A stretch of DNA of 64,000 nt. It comes from Cyclobacteriaceae bacterium. GTDB lineage: Bacteria > Bacteroidota > Bacteroidia > Cytophagales > Cyclobacteriaceae. The position numbers and the translations under genes were made by a program. Positions 51,861-60,938 of the stretch are shown here, piece after piece. The notes beneath the pieces are model-generated. The model did not search any database and had not been told where the DNA came from. It saw only the letters and a list, made by a program, of their open reading frames with translations. Position 1 is the stretch's first letter. Each line of letters opens with the position of its first letter. The stretch covers positions 1 through 64,000 of the forward strand of contig JAEUUJ010000050.1 in NCBI GenBank assembly GCA_016786495.1, read 5' to 3'.

Positions 51861-52646
51861 ATGGCGAAGCGAATGAATCCGATAGCGTTAAAAGAATTCC
51901 TCGATGGAAAGGTGGCGCAGTACAACCAGCCCGGGTTCATTGCCGATGACCCCGTGAGCATTCCCCATCGGTTTACCAAGAAGCAGGACATTGAGATCGC
52001 AGGATTCTTCGCGGCAACACTCGCCTGGGGACAGCGTAAAACGATTATCCGGAAGTGTCGTGAGTTGATGGATCTGATGGATAACGATCCGTTCAACTTT
52101 ATTGTTAATCACACCGATCACGACCTCAAGCCGTTCCTGAACTTTAAGCACCGAACATTTAATGCGACCGATACGCTGTACTTTATAGAATTTTTCCGGT
52201 CGTTTTACCGGAGCCATCAATCGCTGGAAGATGCTTTTGCTGTGTCCGGAAATGAGAAAACAATTGAAAATGGTGTGATCCGCTTTCATGACACGTTTTT
52301 CTCGTTACCTGATTTTCCCATGCGTACGAAAAAGCATGTGGCCACACCCGCCCGGGGTTCAACCTGTAAACGGTTGGTCATGTACCTGCGCTGGATGGTG
52401 CGTCAGGATGAAAACGGTGTCGACTTTGGGATTTGGAAGAATATCAGCCCCTCACAGTTGATTTGTCCCTGCGATTTGCACGTTGATCGCGTGGCCAGAA
52501 AGTTAAAGCTCATTAAGCGGAAGCAAACAGATTGGCAAACAGCACTTGAACTAACCGATCAATTGCGAACGTTTGATGCCAACGACCCCGTGAAGTATGA
52601 CTTCGCGTTGTTTGGTTTGGGTATTGAAGGCTGGATGAACGCGTAA
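51861..52646 (+). CDS. TIGR02757/DUF2400 family protein
   Basis: A 261-residue cytoplasmic protein from ATG 51861. DDPVSIPHRFTKKQDIEIAGFFAATLAWGQR-type sequence and MYLRWMVRQDENGVDFGIWKNISPSQLICPCDLHVDRVARKL-type sequence are hallmarks of TIGR02757. The family is distantly similar to the helix-hairpin-helix DNA glycosylases (my recollection, not visible as a motif here) and has no established function. It is divergent from the serine hydrolase gene. Confidence 0.85.
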   Translation: MAKRMNPIALKEFLDGKVAQYNQPGFIADDPVSIPHRFTKKQDIEIAGFFAATLAWGQRKTIIRKCRELMDLMDNDPFNFIVNHTDHDLKPFLNFKHRTFNATDTLYFIEFFRSFYRSHQSLEDAFAVSGNEKTIENGVIRFHDTFFSLPDFPMRTKKHVATPARGSTCKRLVMYLRWMVRQDENGVDFGIWKNISPSQLICPCDLHVDRVARKLKLIKRKQTDWQTALELTDQLRTFDANDPVKYDFALFGLGIEGWMNA

Positions 52647-52693
52647 CAAACCATAAACAGTTGTTAGGATTTTTTAACATAGACTTGACAATA

Positions 52694-52711
52694 AACGGTT
52701 AATCAACCGTT
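52694..52711. repeat. Inverted repeat between the TIGR02757 and barrel genes
   Basis: AACGGTT (52694-52700) and AACCGTT (52705-52711) form a perfect 7-base inverted repeat with AATC between, followed about 6 bases later by a run of T (52719-52727). It could be a weak terminator of the TIGR02757 gene or an operator for the promoter that starts at 52725. Confidence 0.4.
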
Positions 52712-52724
52712 AATAGAATTTTTT

Positions 52725-52754
52725 TTTCAAGATGGCTATGTATTTCTAAATTCG
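52725..52754 (+). promoter_or_regulatory. Probable promoter of the outer membrane barrel gene
   Basis: TTTC (52725-52728), 18 bases, then TAAATTCG (52747-52754), one mismatch from TAnnTTTG. The layout is the same as in front of the ECF sigma gene. The ATG is 30 bases downstream. Confidence 0.5.
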
Positions 52755-52783
52755 CGCCTTGATTTTAGAAACGTACGTGCAGC

Positions 52784-53293
52784 ATGAAAAAATTATTCCC
52801 GGTTTTGGTTTTTGCGTTGATATCGTTTTTAGCCGCGGGCCAGAGTTCATCCGATAGTTCCGTTAGCAAGCGGCTCAAATACTTCGTCTCAACCAATTCG
52901 GGTATCTCCAGCACGCCCGTTGGCTTCAGAATCGGGCTTCTCGACAGAATGGGTGGATATATTGGAACCCGTTTTGGTAAAGGGTACAAATACGAAGAGG
53001 ATGTCCGGACAGGAGTTCGTGTCTCCGAAGCCACCCTGTTCGCGGCCAATGCTGGCCTCATATTTCCGATTACGATCCGTCACGGTTTTAAGGTTCATTC
53101 TTTTTTCGGTCTTGGATATGGTAAGTGGTTCAGCCGCCCATCCCAAAACGGTCAAACCGTGGGTGTGGAAGTAGAAGGAGGCTTTATGTTCTCATACCGC
53201 AGGTTCATGCTGAATGCCAGTGGAAACCTGCTCACCGGTGATGGTAAGCCTGCCAAAAAAGATGTAACGGTTGGCGTGGGACTAAGATTCTAA
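52784..53293 (+). CDS. Small outer membrane beta-barrel protein
   Basis: A 169-residue protein with a signal peptide (MKKLFPVLVFALISFLAAGQ). The remainder alternates short amphipathic strands with tight turns (GGYIGTRFGKGY, FKVHSFFGLGYGKWF, VGVEVEGGFMFSYRRFMLNASGNLL in part) and ends in VTVGVGLRF, with the terminal phenylalanine used as BAM sorting signal. About eight strands are expected. No specific family is recognised. Confidence 0.8.
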   Translation: MKKLFPVLVFALISFLAAGQSSSDSSVSKRLKYFVSTNSGISSTPVGFRIGLLDRMGGYIGTRFGKGYKYEEDVRTGVRVSEATLFAANAGLIFPITIRHGFKVHSFFGLGYGKWFSRPSQNGQTVGVEVEGGFMFSYRRFMLNASGNLLTGDGKPAKKDVTVGVGLRF

Positions 53294-53304
53294 CGCAACC
53301 TGAT

Positions 53305-54309
53305 CTACTGATTTTTAACCCGTTTTAACTCCCCCTTACTGACCGACCAAAACTCTGTGGGCTTGCCCGGCGGATTTTCCTGTAAGTTATAGACTGGTGT
53401 GCCGCTCTCCGAGGCCTTGAAAATATACGCGCACACCGCTTTTCCTTTCAAGTCCATCGTAAGTGGATCGTTTGGTTTGCAGCGTTCCGGAAGCAACGGA
53501 CTGCTAATCAGGATGTAAACAAGGTTTGTTCCGAACGCGTACGCATTTCCGCTCCCATCAATGCATAGTGCTGTCTTTTCGTCAACACCAATACCCTTAG
53601 CCTGCTCAACCTTCCCATCGTTCAGCATGCGTGCCATAAACGTTACATGCCTGCCCTGGCGCTCGCGCTGCGAATAGTGCTGATCGGAAATTGTGTTGCC
53701 AAGAAAAGGCAGACTAATAAAACTCTTCGATATGCTAACCGTGCTATCGTATGGATTTTTCAAAACGTCTTTTGAATAGGCCGAACCATGGCTCGCATCA
53801 AAAATAAATCCTGTTAAAACGGCACATCCCGCACTGGTTCCGCCGATGGGTACTTTTTTCTCGTCAATCAAATACCGGATCGCATCCGAGACTTCCGAGT
53901 TGCTCCAAAACCTAACGTAATTCCACTGATCGCCACCGGCAATAAAGAGCATTTCCGCCTCCCGGATTCTTTTGCCGACCGATTCTTTTAACGCTTTCTC
54001 ACGACTGTCAATTAACAATGTCTCCACGGAGTTAACCGGGCCCAATCTGTACAGGTAGTCATTGTAACCTGTTGATCCTGAGGCACGAATCACCACTACG
54101 TCTCCTCCTTTAGCGCGGCTTATCATCCATTGCAGCGCCTGGTCTACATCCGTACTGCCGCCCATCAGCACAATTCCCAATTCCGTGGGCACGGATACAT
54201 CTGCTGAATCGCCGGTGATTCCGATACCCTCATACTCGGTGGGCCGGATTGTCTGCGGCAGTGCGACTTGCACCGTCAGGAGTGAAAACACAAGCAAGAA
54301 CCATTTCAT
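53305..54309 (-). CDS. Exported cyanophycinase-like S51 peptidase family protein
   Basis: A 334-residue protein with a signal peptide (MKWFLLVFSLLTVQVALPQ). The S51 fold is shown by GIVLMGGSTDVDQALQWM, VVIRASGSTGYNDYL, AEMLFIAGGDQWNYV and the nucleophile elbow IGGTSAGCAVL (GTSAG). Cyanophycinases cut the Asp-Arg storage polymer; secreted relatives may cleave isoaspartyl or other peptides. ATGA overlap of 4 bases with the upstream membrane protein suggests a two-gene operon. Confidence 0.85.
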   Translation of the reverse strand: MKWFLLVFSLLTVQVALPQTIRPTEYEGIGITGDSADVSVPTELGIVLMGGSTDVDQALQWMISRAKGGDVVVIRASGSTGYNDYLYRLGPVNSVETLLIDSREKALKESVGKRIREAEMLFIAGGDQWNYVRFWSNSEVSDAIRYLIDEKKVPIGGTSAGCAVLTGFIFDASHGSAYSKDVLKNPYDSTVSISKSFISLPFLGNTISDQHYSQRERQGRHVTFMARMLNDGKVEQAKGIGVDEKTALCIDGSGNAYAFGTNLVYILISSPLLPERCKPNDPLTMDLKGKAVCAYIFKASESGTPVYNLQENPPGKPTEFWSVSKGELKRVKNQ

Positions 54310-54875
54310 TGTATTAATAAAGAGTTACGTTCGATGATCAGGCTAATCACCAGAATGGCCAGCAACAGTACCGCAACAGCAGTGTGGATCACCACAGCCT
54401 TGGGTCTGAAGATGAGCATCGCTGAAATAACAACCAAGATGATCACGTGTACAAATTGTGTTGCGATTGGTAGCCCGGATATGAAAATGTTCTGCAGAAT
54501 GGATAAAATCACCAGTACCACCACGCACCCGAAAAACCTGGGATACAAGGAGAAGTAAAATTGCTTCATGTCCCGGTTGGTCTTTTCCCACGAATCCGGG
54601 AACAGGAGGTTCGCCAGAATAAACAACAGGATCGGGTAGAGGATGATGAACAAAAAGGTAGGAAGCCGCCAGGCCACGGTCGACTTGAGTTGATAGGTAA
54701 TCCACCACTCATGAATGTGCATCACAAACACCAGCCCGATCCAAATCAGATACGGCCAGAACAACGTAATGCTCCGGTCTTCCCGAATCAGCTGGGCGAT
54801 GCCGGTTAACACCAGGGTTATCCCTAACCCAATAATTATCGAAACCAAAACGATGACGTACTCAAAAGGGCTCAT
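54306..54875 (-). CDS. Polytopic membrane protein upstream of the cyanophycinase-like gene
   Basis: A 189-residue protein with about five hydrophobic helices (YVIVLVSIIIGLGITLVLTG, FWPYLIWIGLVFVMHIHEWW, LPTFLFIILYPILLFILANLLF, FFGCVVVLVILSILQNIFI and a C-terminal pair). No family is recognised beyond a general membrane protein. It overlaps the cyanophycinase-like gene by 4 bases, so the two are probably co-translated, and it is divergent from the actA-F operon. Confidence 0.7.
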   Translation of the reverse strand: MSPFEYVIVLVSIIIGLGITLVLTGIAQLIREDRSITLFWPYLIWIGLVFVMHIHEWWITYQLKSTVAWRLPTFLFIILYPILLFILANLLFPDSWEKTNRDMKQFYFSLYPRFFGCVVVLVILSILQNIFISGLPIATQFVHVIILVVISAMLIFRPKAVVIHTAVAVLLLAILVISLIIERNSLLIQ

Positions 54876-54979
54876 CTGAGGGTTTTTTACAACTATTTAA
54901 ACTGATTCTAAACTGGGCTATTTCCGTAAACTCCCATCATTATCAACTCACACACATAGCGTTACGAAAGGTGTTAAAA

Positions 54980-55023
54980 GCCTTGAAATAATTATCCCCT
55001 GCCTTGAAATAAATTTGAAATAA
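54980..55023 (+). repeat. Three phased TTGAAATAA repeats in front of the act promoter
   Basis: TTGAAATAA occurs at 54983-54991, 55004-55012 and 55015-55023. The first two are part of a longer exact repeat, GCCTTGAAATAA. The start-to-start distances are 21 and 11 bases, close to two turns and one turn of DNA, so all copies face the same side. The third overlaps the -33 box. Confidence 0.6.
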
Positions 55024-55044
55024 TGCCTTCCGATAGTAGATTTG
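55014..55044 (+). promoter_or_regulatory. Consensus promoter of the act operon
   Basis: TTTG (55014-55017), exactly 19 bases, then TAGATTTG (55037-55044): a full match to the Bacteroidetes TTTG-N19-TAnnTTTG promoter. It lies 35 bases before ATG 55080, which rules out the ATG at 55023 as the start of actA. Confidence 0.75.
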
Positions 55045-55079
55045 TGCCACTTGAAGTAAAACCGGACACTACACCTATC

Positions 55080-56345
55080 ATGATAAAACATTTCACTTCG
55101 TCCCTCAGCAAATTTTTATCAGTTGTCACCCTACTTGTTCTTATAAGTTTTACTGGCCGTTCGCAAAGCATCCCTGAGGATGCAGCTTCTATTTCTGCCG
55201 GTCAGGCGCTTTTCAACGGCAACTGTAAATCTTGCCATAAAATCCATCAACAATCAGTAGGTCCTGCGCTTGCTAACGTGTACGAGCGTGCTCCTTCGAT
55301 CGACTGGATCAAAGCATGGATCAGAAACTCCGCAAAGGTTGTAGCCAGTGGTGATGACTACGGTGTAAAGCTGTTTGAAGAATATAAAAAGAGTCAGATG
55401 ACTGCCTTCACCAACTTCAGTGACGAGCAGATCATGAATATCCTGGCGTATGTACAGGATGAAACTAAAAAAGGCCCCGAAGTAGCAAGTCCGGCTCCCG
55501 GAACTCAGGTTACAGGCGGGGAGGGTAACGGAGGTTTGCCTTCTAACTACCTGAACGTCATCCTGATCGGGATGGTATTGATTCTCGTTCTGCTAGTAAT
55601 CATTCTCGGTTTTCTCATTTCTTCGCTTAAGCGTTTCCTCGATCAGAAGAACCTTTCGGAAGAAGATAAAGAAGTTGTTCATTCACCCATTACGGTATCA
55701 ACGATTTCCCGCAGCCGCGGATTCGTTTTCATTGTCACGTTCCTGGTAGCAGCACTTGGCTTTAAAGCGGTAATCAACGGATTGTACTCGGTGGGTATCC
55801 AGCAGGGTTATGCGCCTAAACAGCCGATCGCATTCTCACACAAGCTTCACGCGGGCGACTATGAAATTGACTGTAAGTACTGCCACACCGGGGTATTGAA
55901 AGGAAAGAGTGCAACGATTCCTTCCGTGAATATCTGTATGAACTGCCACCGTGCAGTTAAAACAGAATCTCCTCAGATTCAGAAAATCTGGCAGGCAGCA
56001 GACTGGAATGCCGAAACCCTGTCGTTCGGTCCGAATCAGAAACCAATCGAGTGGGTTCGAATTCATAACCTTCCTGATCTCGCGTATTTCAATCACGCAC
56101 AGCACGTTAACGTGGGTGGAGTTGAATGTCAAACCTGTCACGGCCCGATCGAAACAATGGATGTGGTTCGCCAATACTCTTTATTGACCATGGGATGGTG
56201 TATCGACTGTCACCGCAAAACAGATATCAACTCAAAAGGCAATGCCTATTACGACAGGCTGGTAGAACTTCACAACGCCAGCGGCAAAGGCAACATGAAA
56301 GTGGAAGACAATGGAGGGCTTGAATGCTCGAAGTGTCACTATTAA
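55080..56345 (+). CDS. actA: Alternative complex III subunit A, multihaem cytochrome c
   Basis: From ATG 55080 the protein has 421 residues. Order: signal-like N-terminus; monohaem cytochrome c domain with CKSCH (49-53) and likely Met ligand in KSQMTAF; membrane helix at about 159-183; a second membrane helix (FVFIVTFLVAALGFKAVI); then a multihaem domain with CKYCH, CMNCH, CQTCH, CIDCH and CSKCH. That makes six CXXCH sites. It passes electrons from the quinol-oxidising part of alternative complex III towards cytochrome oxidase. First gene of actABCDEF, behind a consensus promoter. Confidence 0.94.
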   Translation: MIKHFTSSLSKFLSVVTLLVLISFTGRSQSIPEDAASISAGQALFNGNCKSCHKIHQQSVGPALANVYERAPSIDWIKAWIRNSAKVVASGDDYGVKLFEEYKKSQMTAFTNFSDEQIMNILAYVQDETKKGPEVASPAPGTQVTGGEGNGGLPSNYLNVILIGMVLILVLLVIILGFLISSLKRFLDQKNLSEEDKEVVHSPITVSTISRSRGFVFIVTFLVAALGFKAVINGLYSVGIQQGYAPKQPIAFSHKLHAGDYEIDCKYCHTGVLKGKSATIPSVNICMNCHRAVKTESPQIQKIWQAADWNAETLSFGPNQKPIEWVRIHNLPDLAYFNHAQHVNVGGVECQTCHGPIETMDVVRQYSLLTMGWCIDCHRKTDINSKGNAYYDRLVELHNASGKGNMKVEDNGGLECSKCHY

Positions 56346-56387
56346 TTATAGCGCAAAACAGAATTAAGAATAACGGTTCATTACACA

Positions 56388-59300
56388 ATGGAAGAATCTA
56401 AGAAGATATATTGGAAAGGTCTTGAGCAACTGACCAATGATTCGGAGTTTGTTAAACATGCAGACAACGAATTCGGGCAGGCGCCTGAAGAGAACACAGG
56501 TCACTCACGCAGAGACTTTTTAAGAATGATGGGCTTCGGTATGTCTGCCGTGGCATTGGCTGCCTGCGAAGCGCCTATCCGTAAGGCCATTCCATATGTA
56601 AACAAGCCGATGGATGTTGATCCCAGCATCGCGAACTACTATGCATCAACCTACACCAACGGGGGAGATTATTGCAGCATCGTAGTAAAAGTGCGGGAAG
56701 GACGTCCGATCAAAGTTGATGGTAACTCGTTATCGAGCGTGACCAAAGGCGGAACGTCTGCACAGGTAGAAGCTTCCGTTCTTTCACTGTACGACAACTC
56801 CCGTCTCCGTGCGCCTAAAGCGTTCAACAGCAAGACAACCTGGGAGAATCTCGATAAGATAATCATTGACAAACTTGGAAGTGTGGCAACGAGCGGAGGC
56901 AAAATCGCCATCGTAAGCAACACCATTCTAAGCCCAAGCACGAAGGCAACAATCGATAAATTCAAGGCTAAGTACCCTTCTGCACAACATGTTGTGTACG
57001 ATCAGGTATCGGCTTACGGTATATTGAAAGCGAACGAAGAATCATTCGGCACAGCCATGATTCCTTCTTACGACTTCAGCAAGGCGAATGTGATCGTAAG
57101 CATCGCGTCAGACTTCCTGACGTCAGGTGTTTCACCGATCGAAGCTACCAAACAATATGCGCAGGGCCGCGAAGTAGGGGAGGACAAAAAAGAAATGTCG
57201 CGCCACTACCAGTTCGAAACTATTCTGTCACTGACAGGTGCCAACGCAGACTATCGTACCATGATCAGACCTTCTGAGGAGGGCGCGGTAGGGGTAGAAC
57301 TCTACAATCTGATTGCTGCAAAAGCAGGTCGGGCATCGGTTGGTAAAGGCAAAAGCGTTACCTACCTGGAAGATGCAGCCAACGACCTTTGGGCAAGCAG
57401 AGGCAAGGCATTGGTAGTTGCCGGTTCAAACGACAAAGCTGTTCAGGTTGTCGTAAACGGAATTAACGACATGCTCGGAAGCTACGGCACAACCATTCTC
57501 GGAACCCCGGTGAATTTCCGTCAGGGTAACGATGAAGCGATGGCTAACTTCATTAAAGATGCTGAAGCCGGAAACGTAGCAGCCGTAATCTTCTATAACT
57601 GTAACCCGGTTTACGACCACCCGATGGGCGCTAACCTGGCTGAAGGTTTGAAGAAAGTTGGCGTAAAAATTTCAACTGCTTACAAAGAAGACGAAACCGG
57701 CACACTTGCTGATTTCATCGCTCCGGATCATCACTACCTGGAAGCATGGAACGATGCCGAGCCTAAAAAAGGATATTACAGCATCGCGCAACCTGCGATT
57801 TCTCCGATCTTCAAGTCGCGCGCTGCGCAGGAAAGCTTGCTCGTGTGGGCGGGTGAAACAAATGTTGATTACTTCGAAATCTTAAAGAATAACTGGAAGA
57901 GCTGGTTCTTTACTGGCGGTAACTTTCAGGCATGGTGGGATAAGTGCCTCTACGATGGGGTGCTCGAAAAGCCAGGTGCTGAAGTTGCGCTTTCGTTCGC
58001 AGGAAATGTAAGTGCTGCTGCGGATTCGATTGCCGTAAACTACAAAGCTTCCGAATGGGAATTCGTTGCTTACGAAAACGGAACAGTGGGCAACGGCTCA
58101 CAGGCAAATAACCCGCTGTTGCAGGAATTACCCGATCCGATCACAAAAGCGGTTTGGGATCACTACGTGACCGTTTCAGCAAAAGACGCTGGCGACCTTG
58201 ATTTCCGTGAAGCAAAAACACTTTACGCCAACCTGAAGATCAACGGAAAAGAAGTAAAACTTCCAATCCTCGTTCAGCCCGGTCAGGCTCCCCGCACAAT
58301 CGGTATTCCATTGGGTTACGGTCGTACAAAGGCCGGTAAGGTAGCCGAGACGGTTGGAGGTGCTAACGCCTATGGTTTTGTAACGATGGTAAATGGTTCG
58401 CTCAGCTTCAGCGGAGCGGCTGATTTTAAGGCAAGCGAAGAAACGTATCAGATTGCGACTACGCAAACACACCATACCTACATGGGCCGTCAAACGGTGA
58501 TCCAGGAGACGGTGTTGTCGGAATTCCAGCAGAAAGACTGGCAGCGTGAATACCAGCCTGCTGTTAGCACCTGGAGTGATCAGGAAGATCATAAAGTAAA
58601 ACCGGGTGAATTGTCGATGTGGAAAGGACACCACTATAACAATCACCACTGGGGTATGGCCATCGACCTGAACACGTGTACAGGTTGTGCTGCGTGCGTG
58701 GTAGCATGTAACGTGGAGAACAACGTTTCGCTGGTGGGCCGTGAGGAAGTTATTAACAGACGTGAAATGCACTGGTTGCGGATCGACCGCTACTACAGCA
58801 GTGCAGTTCAGCCGGAAAGCTGGAGTTGGAAGCAGGCAGAAGCTGCTGCTGAAAATCCGGAAGTTGTATTCCAGCCGATGTTGTGCCAGCACTGTAACAA
58901 TGCACCATGTGAAACGGTGTGTCCGGTTGCTGCAACAACACACAGCACGGAAGGGTTGAACCAGATGGCATATAACCGTTGTATCGGTACACGCTATTGT
59001 GCAAACAACTGTCCGTATAAAGTAAGACGCTTCAACTGGTTCAAGTATCACGATAACCAGCAGTTTGCAACCTCTAACCCTGCCATGAACACCGACCTTG
59101 GTAAAATGGTGTTGAACCCGGATGTAACCGTACGTTCACGCGGGGTGATGGAGAAATGTTCTTTCTGCGTACAGCGTATCCAGAACGGTAAGCTCGGCGC
59201 GAAGAAGGAAAGACGCCCGCTGCAGGATGGAGAAGTAGTTACAGCGTGTCAGGCGGCATGTTCAACAGGAGCAATTGTATTCGGTGACATCAACAACCCG

Positions 59301-59495
59301 GATAGCAAAATCTCTAAACTGCTGAAGATTCGTCCAACCAAGAATAAAGACGATAAGGAGGACATTACACTTGTTGATAAGATCGCGGACAATCCGCGCG
59401 CCTACCAGGTACTGGAAGAGATTGGTGTGAAACCAAACATCTGGTATCTCGCTAAAGTGCGGAACAAGAGCAAGGTGGAAGCTCAAGTGAATTAA
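56388..59495 (+). CDS. actB: Alternative complex III subunit B (molybdopterin-like / iron-sulfur fusion)
   Basis: A 1035-residue protein. The N-terminus has the Tat-like motif RRDFLRMMG (41-49) but the twin arginine lies after 40 residues, as in this family. Residues about 60-720 are homologous to molybdopterin oxidoreductases, although family members carry no molybdenum cofactor. Residues about 755-985 form the ferredoxin-type part: CTGCAACVVAC, CQHCNNAPCETVCP, CIGTRYCANNCP and CSFCVQR ending in CQAAC, the ligands of three 4Fe-4S and one 3Fe-4S cluster. It oxidises the product of quinol oxidation and passes electrons on to ActA. Confidence 0.95.
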   Translation: MEESKKIYWKGLEQLTNDSEFVKHADNEFGQAPEENTGHSRRDFLRMMGFGMSAVALAACEAPIRKAIPYVNKPMDVDPSIANYYASTYTNGGDYCSIVVKVREGRPIKVDGNSLSSVTKGGTSAQVEASVLSLYDNSRLRAPKAFNSKTTWENLDKIIIDKLGSVATSGGKIAIVSNTILSPSTKATIDKFKAKYPSAQHVVYDQVSAYGILKANEESFGTAMIPSYDFSKANVIVSIASDFLTSGVSPIEATKQYAQGREVGEDKKEMSRHYQFETILSLTGANADYRTMIRPSEEGAVGVELYNLIAAKAGRASVGKGKSVTYLEDAANDLWASRGKALVVAGSNDKAVQVVVNGINDMLGSYGTTILGTPVNFRQGNDEAMANFIKDAEAGNVAAVIFYNCNPVYDHPMGANLAEGLKKVGVKISTAYKEDETGTLADFIAPDHHYLEAWNDAEPKKGYYSIAQPAISPIFKSRAAQESLLVWAGETNVDYFEILKNNWKSWFFTGGNFQAWWDKCLYDGVLEKPGAEVALSFAGNVSAAADSIAVNYKASEWEFVAYENGTVGNGSQANNPLLQELPDPITKAVWDHYVTVSAKDAGDLDFREAKTLYANLKINGKEVKLPILVQPGQAPRTIGIPLGYGRTKAGKVAETVGGANAYGFVTMVNGSLSFSGAADFKASEETYQIATTQTHHTYMGRQTVIQETVLSEFQQKDWQREYQPAVSTWSDQEDHKVKPGELSMWKGHHYNNHHWGMAIDLNTCTGCAACVVACNVENNVSLVGREEVINRREMHWLRIDRYYSSAVQPESWSWKQAEAAAENPEVVFQPMLCQHCNNAPCETVCPVAATTHSTEGLNQMAYNRCIGTRYCANNCPYKVRRFNWFKYHDNQQFATSNPAMNTDLGKMVLNPDVTVRSRGVMEKCSFCVQRIQNGKLGAKKERRPLQDGEVVTACQAACSTGAIVFGDINNPDSKISKLLKIRPTKNKDDKEDITLVDKIADNPRAYQVLEEIGVKPNIWYLAKVRNKSKVEAQVN

Positions 59496-59538
59496 GAATT
59501 AAGAGTATTGACTAATTGATATAGAAGTAAAAACGAAT

Positions 59539-60927
59539 ATGCAGGTAGCTTCATCACTTCGCGAGGCATTGATTACTGGTGGTAAAACCGTAAAAGATGT
59601 ATCGCACGACATTAGCCGACACGTAGAGAACAAACCCACAAAACTTTGGTGGGCGGCAATGGCCGTTTCTGTGGCCGTTATGGCGTACGGATTCTATTGT
59701 TTATGCTACCTGTTGTGGGAGGGAGTAGGAGTCTGGGGACTTAACAAAACAGTAGGTTGGGCGTGGGACATCACCAACTTCGTGTGGTGGGTCGGTATCG
59801 GTCACGCAGGTACGCTGATTTCAGCGATCCTCTTGCTGTTCCGTCAGCGTTGGAGAATGTCGATTAACCGTGCAGCGGAAGCGATGACAATCTTTGCCGT
59901 TATCTGTGCGGCTACATTCCCGTTCGCACACATGGGCCGCTTGTGGTTAGGATTTTATTGGGTGTTCCCGTTGCCAAACACATGGGGTTCGCTTTGGGCT
60001 AACTTCAATTCACCCCTGTTGTGGGACGTATTCGCGATCTCAACATACTTTACCGTGTCACTGGTATTCTGGTATATGGGTCTTATCCCTGACTTCGCCG
60101 TTATTCGTGACCGCGCAGTTGTTCAGGGTGCCAAGATCCGGGCACAGGTATATAATGCCCTGAGCTTCGGCTGGCAGGGGGGAGCGAAAACCTGGATGCG
60201 CTACGAATCTGTGGCGTTGATCCTCGCAGGCCTCTCCACACCGCTTGTACTCTCGGTTCACACCATCGTATCCATGGACTTTGCTACTTCGGTTATTCCG
60301 GGCTGGCACACTACGATCTTCCCGCCTTACTTCGTTGCAGGTGCGATCTTCTCGGGCTTCGCGATGGTGTTAACGCTGTTGCTGATCACCCGTAAGGTAT
60401 TTAAGTTGGAAGACTACATCACGATCTACCACATCGAGTTGATGAACATCATTATCATCATCACGGGTTCAATTGTGGGTATTGCCTATATCACGGAATT
60501 GTTCATTGCCTGGTATTCGGGCGTTGAATACGAAGGTTACGCGTTCTATAACCGTGTGTCCGGTCCGTTTGCGTGGTCGTACTGGTCGATGATGACCTGT
60601 AACGTAATCTCCCCGCAACTTTTCTGGATTAAGAAAATCAGAACAAGCCTCGTGGCAACTTTCGTTCTGTCAATCATTGTGAACATTGGTATGTGGTTTG
60701 AGCGTTTTGTGATTATCGTAACCTCCCTGCACCGCGATTACATTCCGTCAAGCTGGACGATGTTCTCACCTACGATGTACGACATCGGTGAATACCTGTT
60801 CACATTCGGATTCTTCTTTACCGCATTCCTGCTGTTCGCCAAGTTTTTCCCGGTAATCAACATGGCAGAGGTAAAGAGCATTGTTAAGGTATCATCACTT
60901 GAAAAGAAAGAAAACGCATCTCATTAA
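59539..60927 (+). CDS. actC: Alternative complex III subunit C (NrfD/PsrC-like)
   Basis: A 462-residue integral membrane protein with about ten helices of the NrfD/PsrC type, such as WWAAMAVSVAVMAYGFYCLCYLLW, FVWWVGIGHAGTLISAILLLF and FAVICAATFPFAHMGRLWLGFYW. This subunit probably contains the quinol-binding site and a proton path. It begins 43 bases after actB and precedes actD by 11 bases. Confidence 0.94.
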   Translation: MQVASSLREALITGGKTVKDVSHDISRHVENKPTKLWWAAMAVSVAVMAYGFYCLCYLLWEGVGVWGLNKTVGWAWDITNFVWWVGIGHAGTLISAILLLFRQRWRMSINRAAEAMTIFAVICAATFPFAHMGRLWLGFYWVFPLPNTWGSLWANFNSPLLWDVFAISTYFTVSLVFWYMGLIPDFAVIRDRAVVQGAKIRAQVYNALSFGWQGGAKTWMRYESVALILAGLSTPLVLSVHTIVSMDFATSVIPGWHTTIFPPYFVAGAIFSGFAMVLTLLLITRKVFKLEDYITIYHIELMNIIIIITGSIVGIAYITELFIAWYSGVEYEGYAFYNRVSGPFAWSYWSMMTCNVISPQLFWIKKIRTSLVATFVLSIIVNIGMWFERFVIIVTSLHRDYIPSSWTMFSPTMYDIGEYLFTFGFFFTAFLLFAKFFPVINMAEVKSIVKVSSLEKKENASH

Positions 60928-60938
60928 TTGATAAAGAA

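Noticed and set aside
55023-55079. Upstream extension of actA from ATG 55023
   Set aside because: The consensus -7 box (55037-55044) lies inside it, so it cannot be transcribed from that promoter; the signal-like helix begins at ATG 55080.
58176-59051. Minus-strand frame of 291 codons inside actB
   Set aside because: It is opposite the iron-sulfur part of ActB, whose cysteine motifs are intact; nothing in the antisense protein is recognisable.
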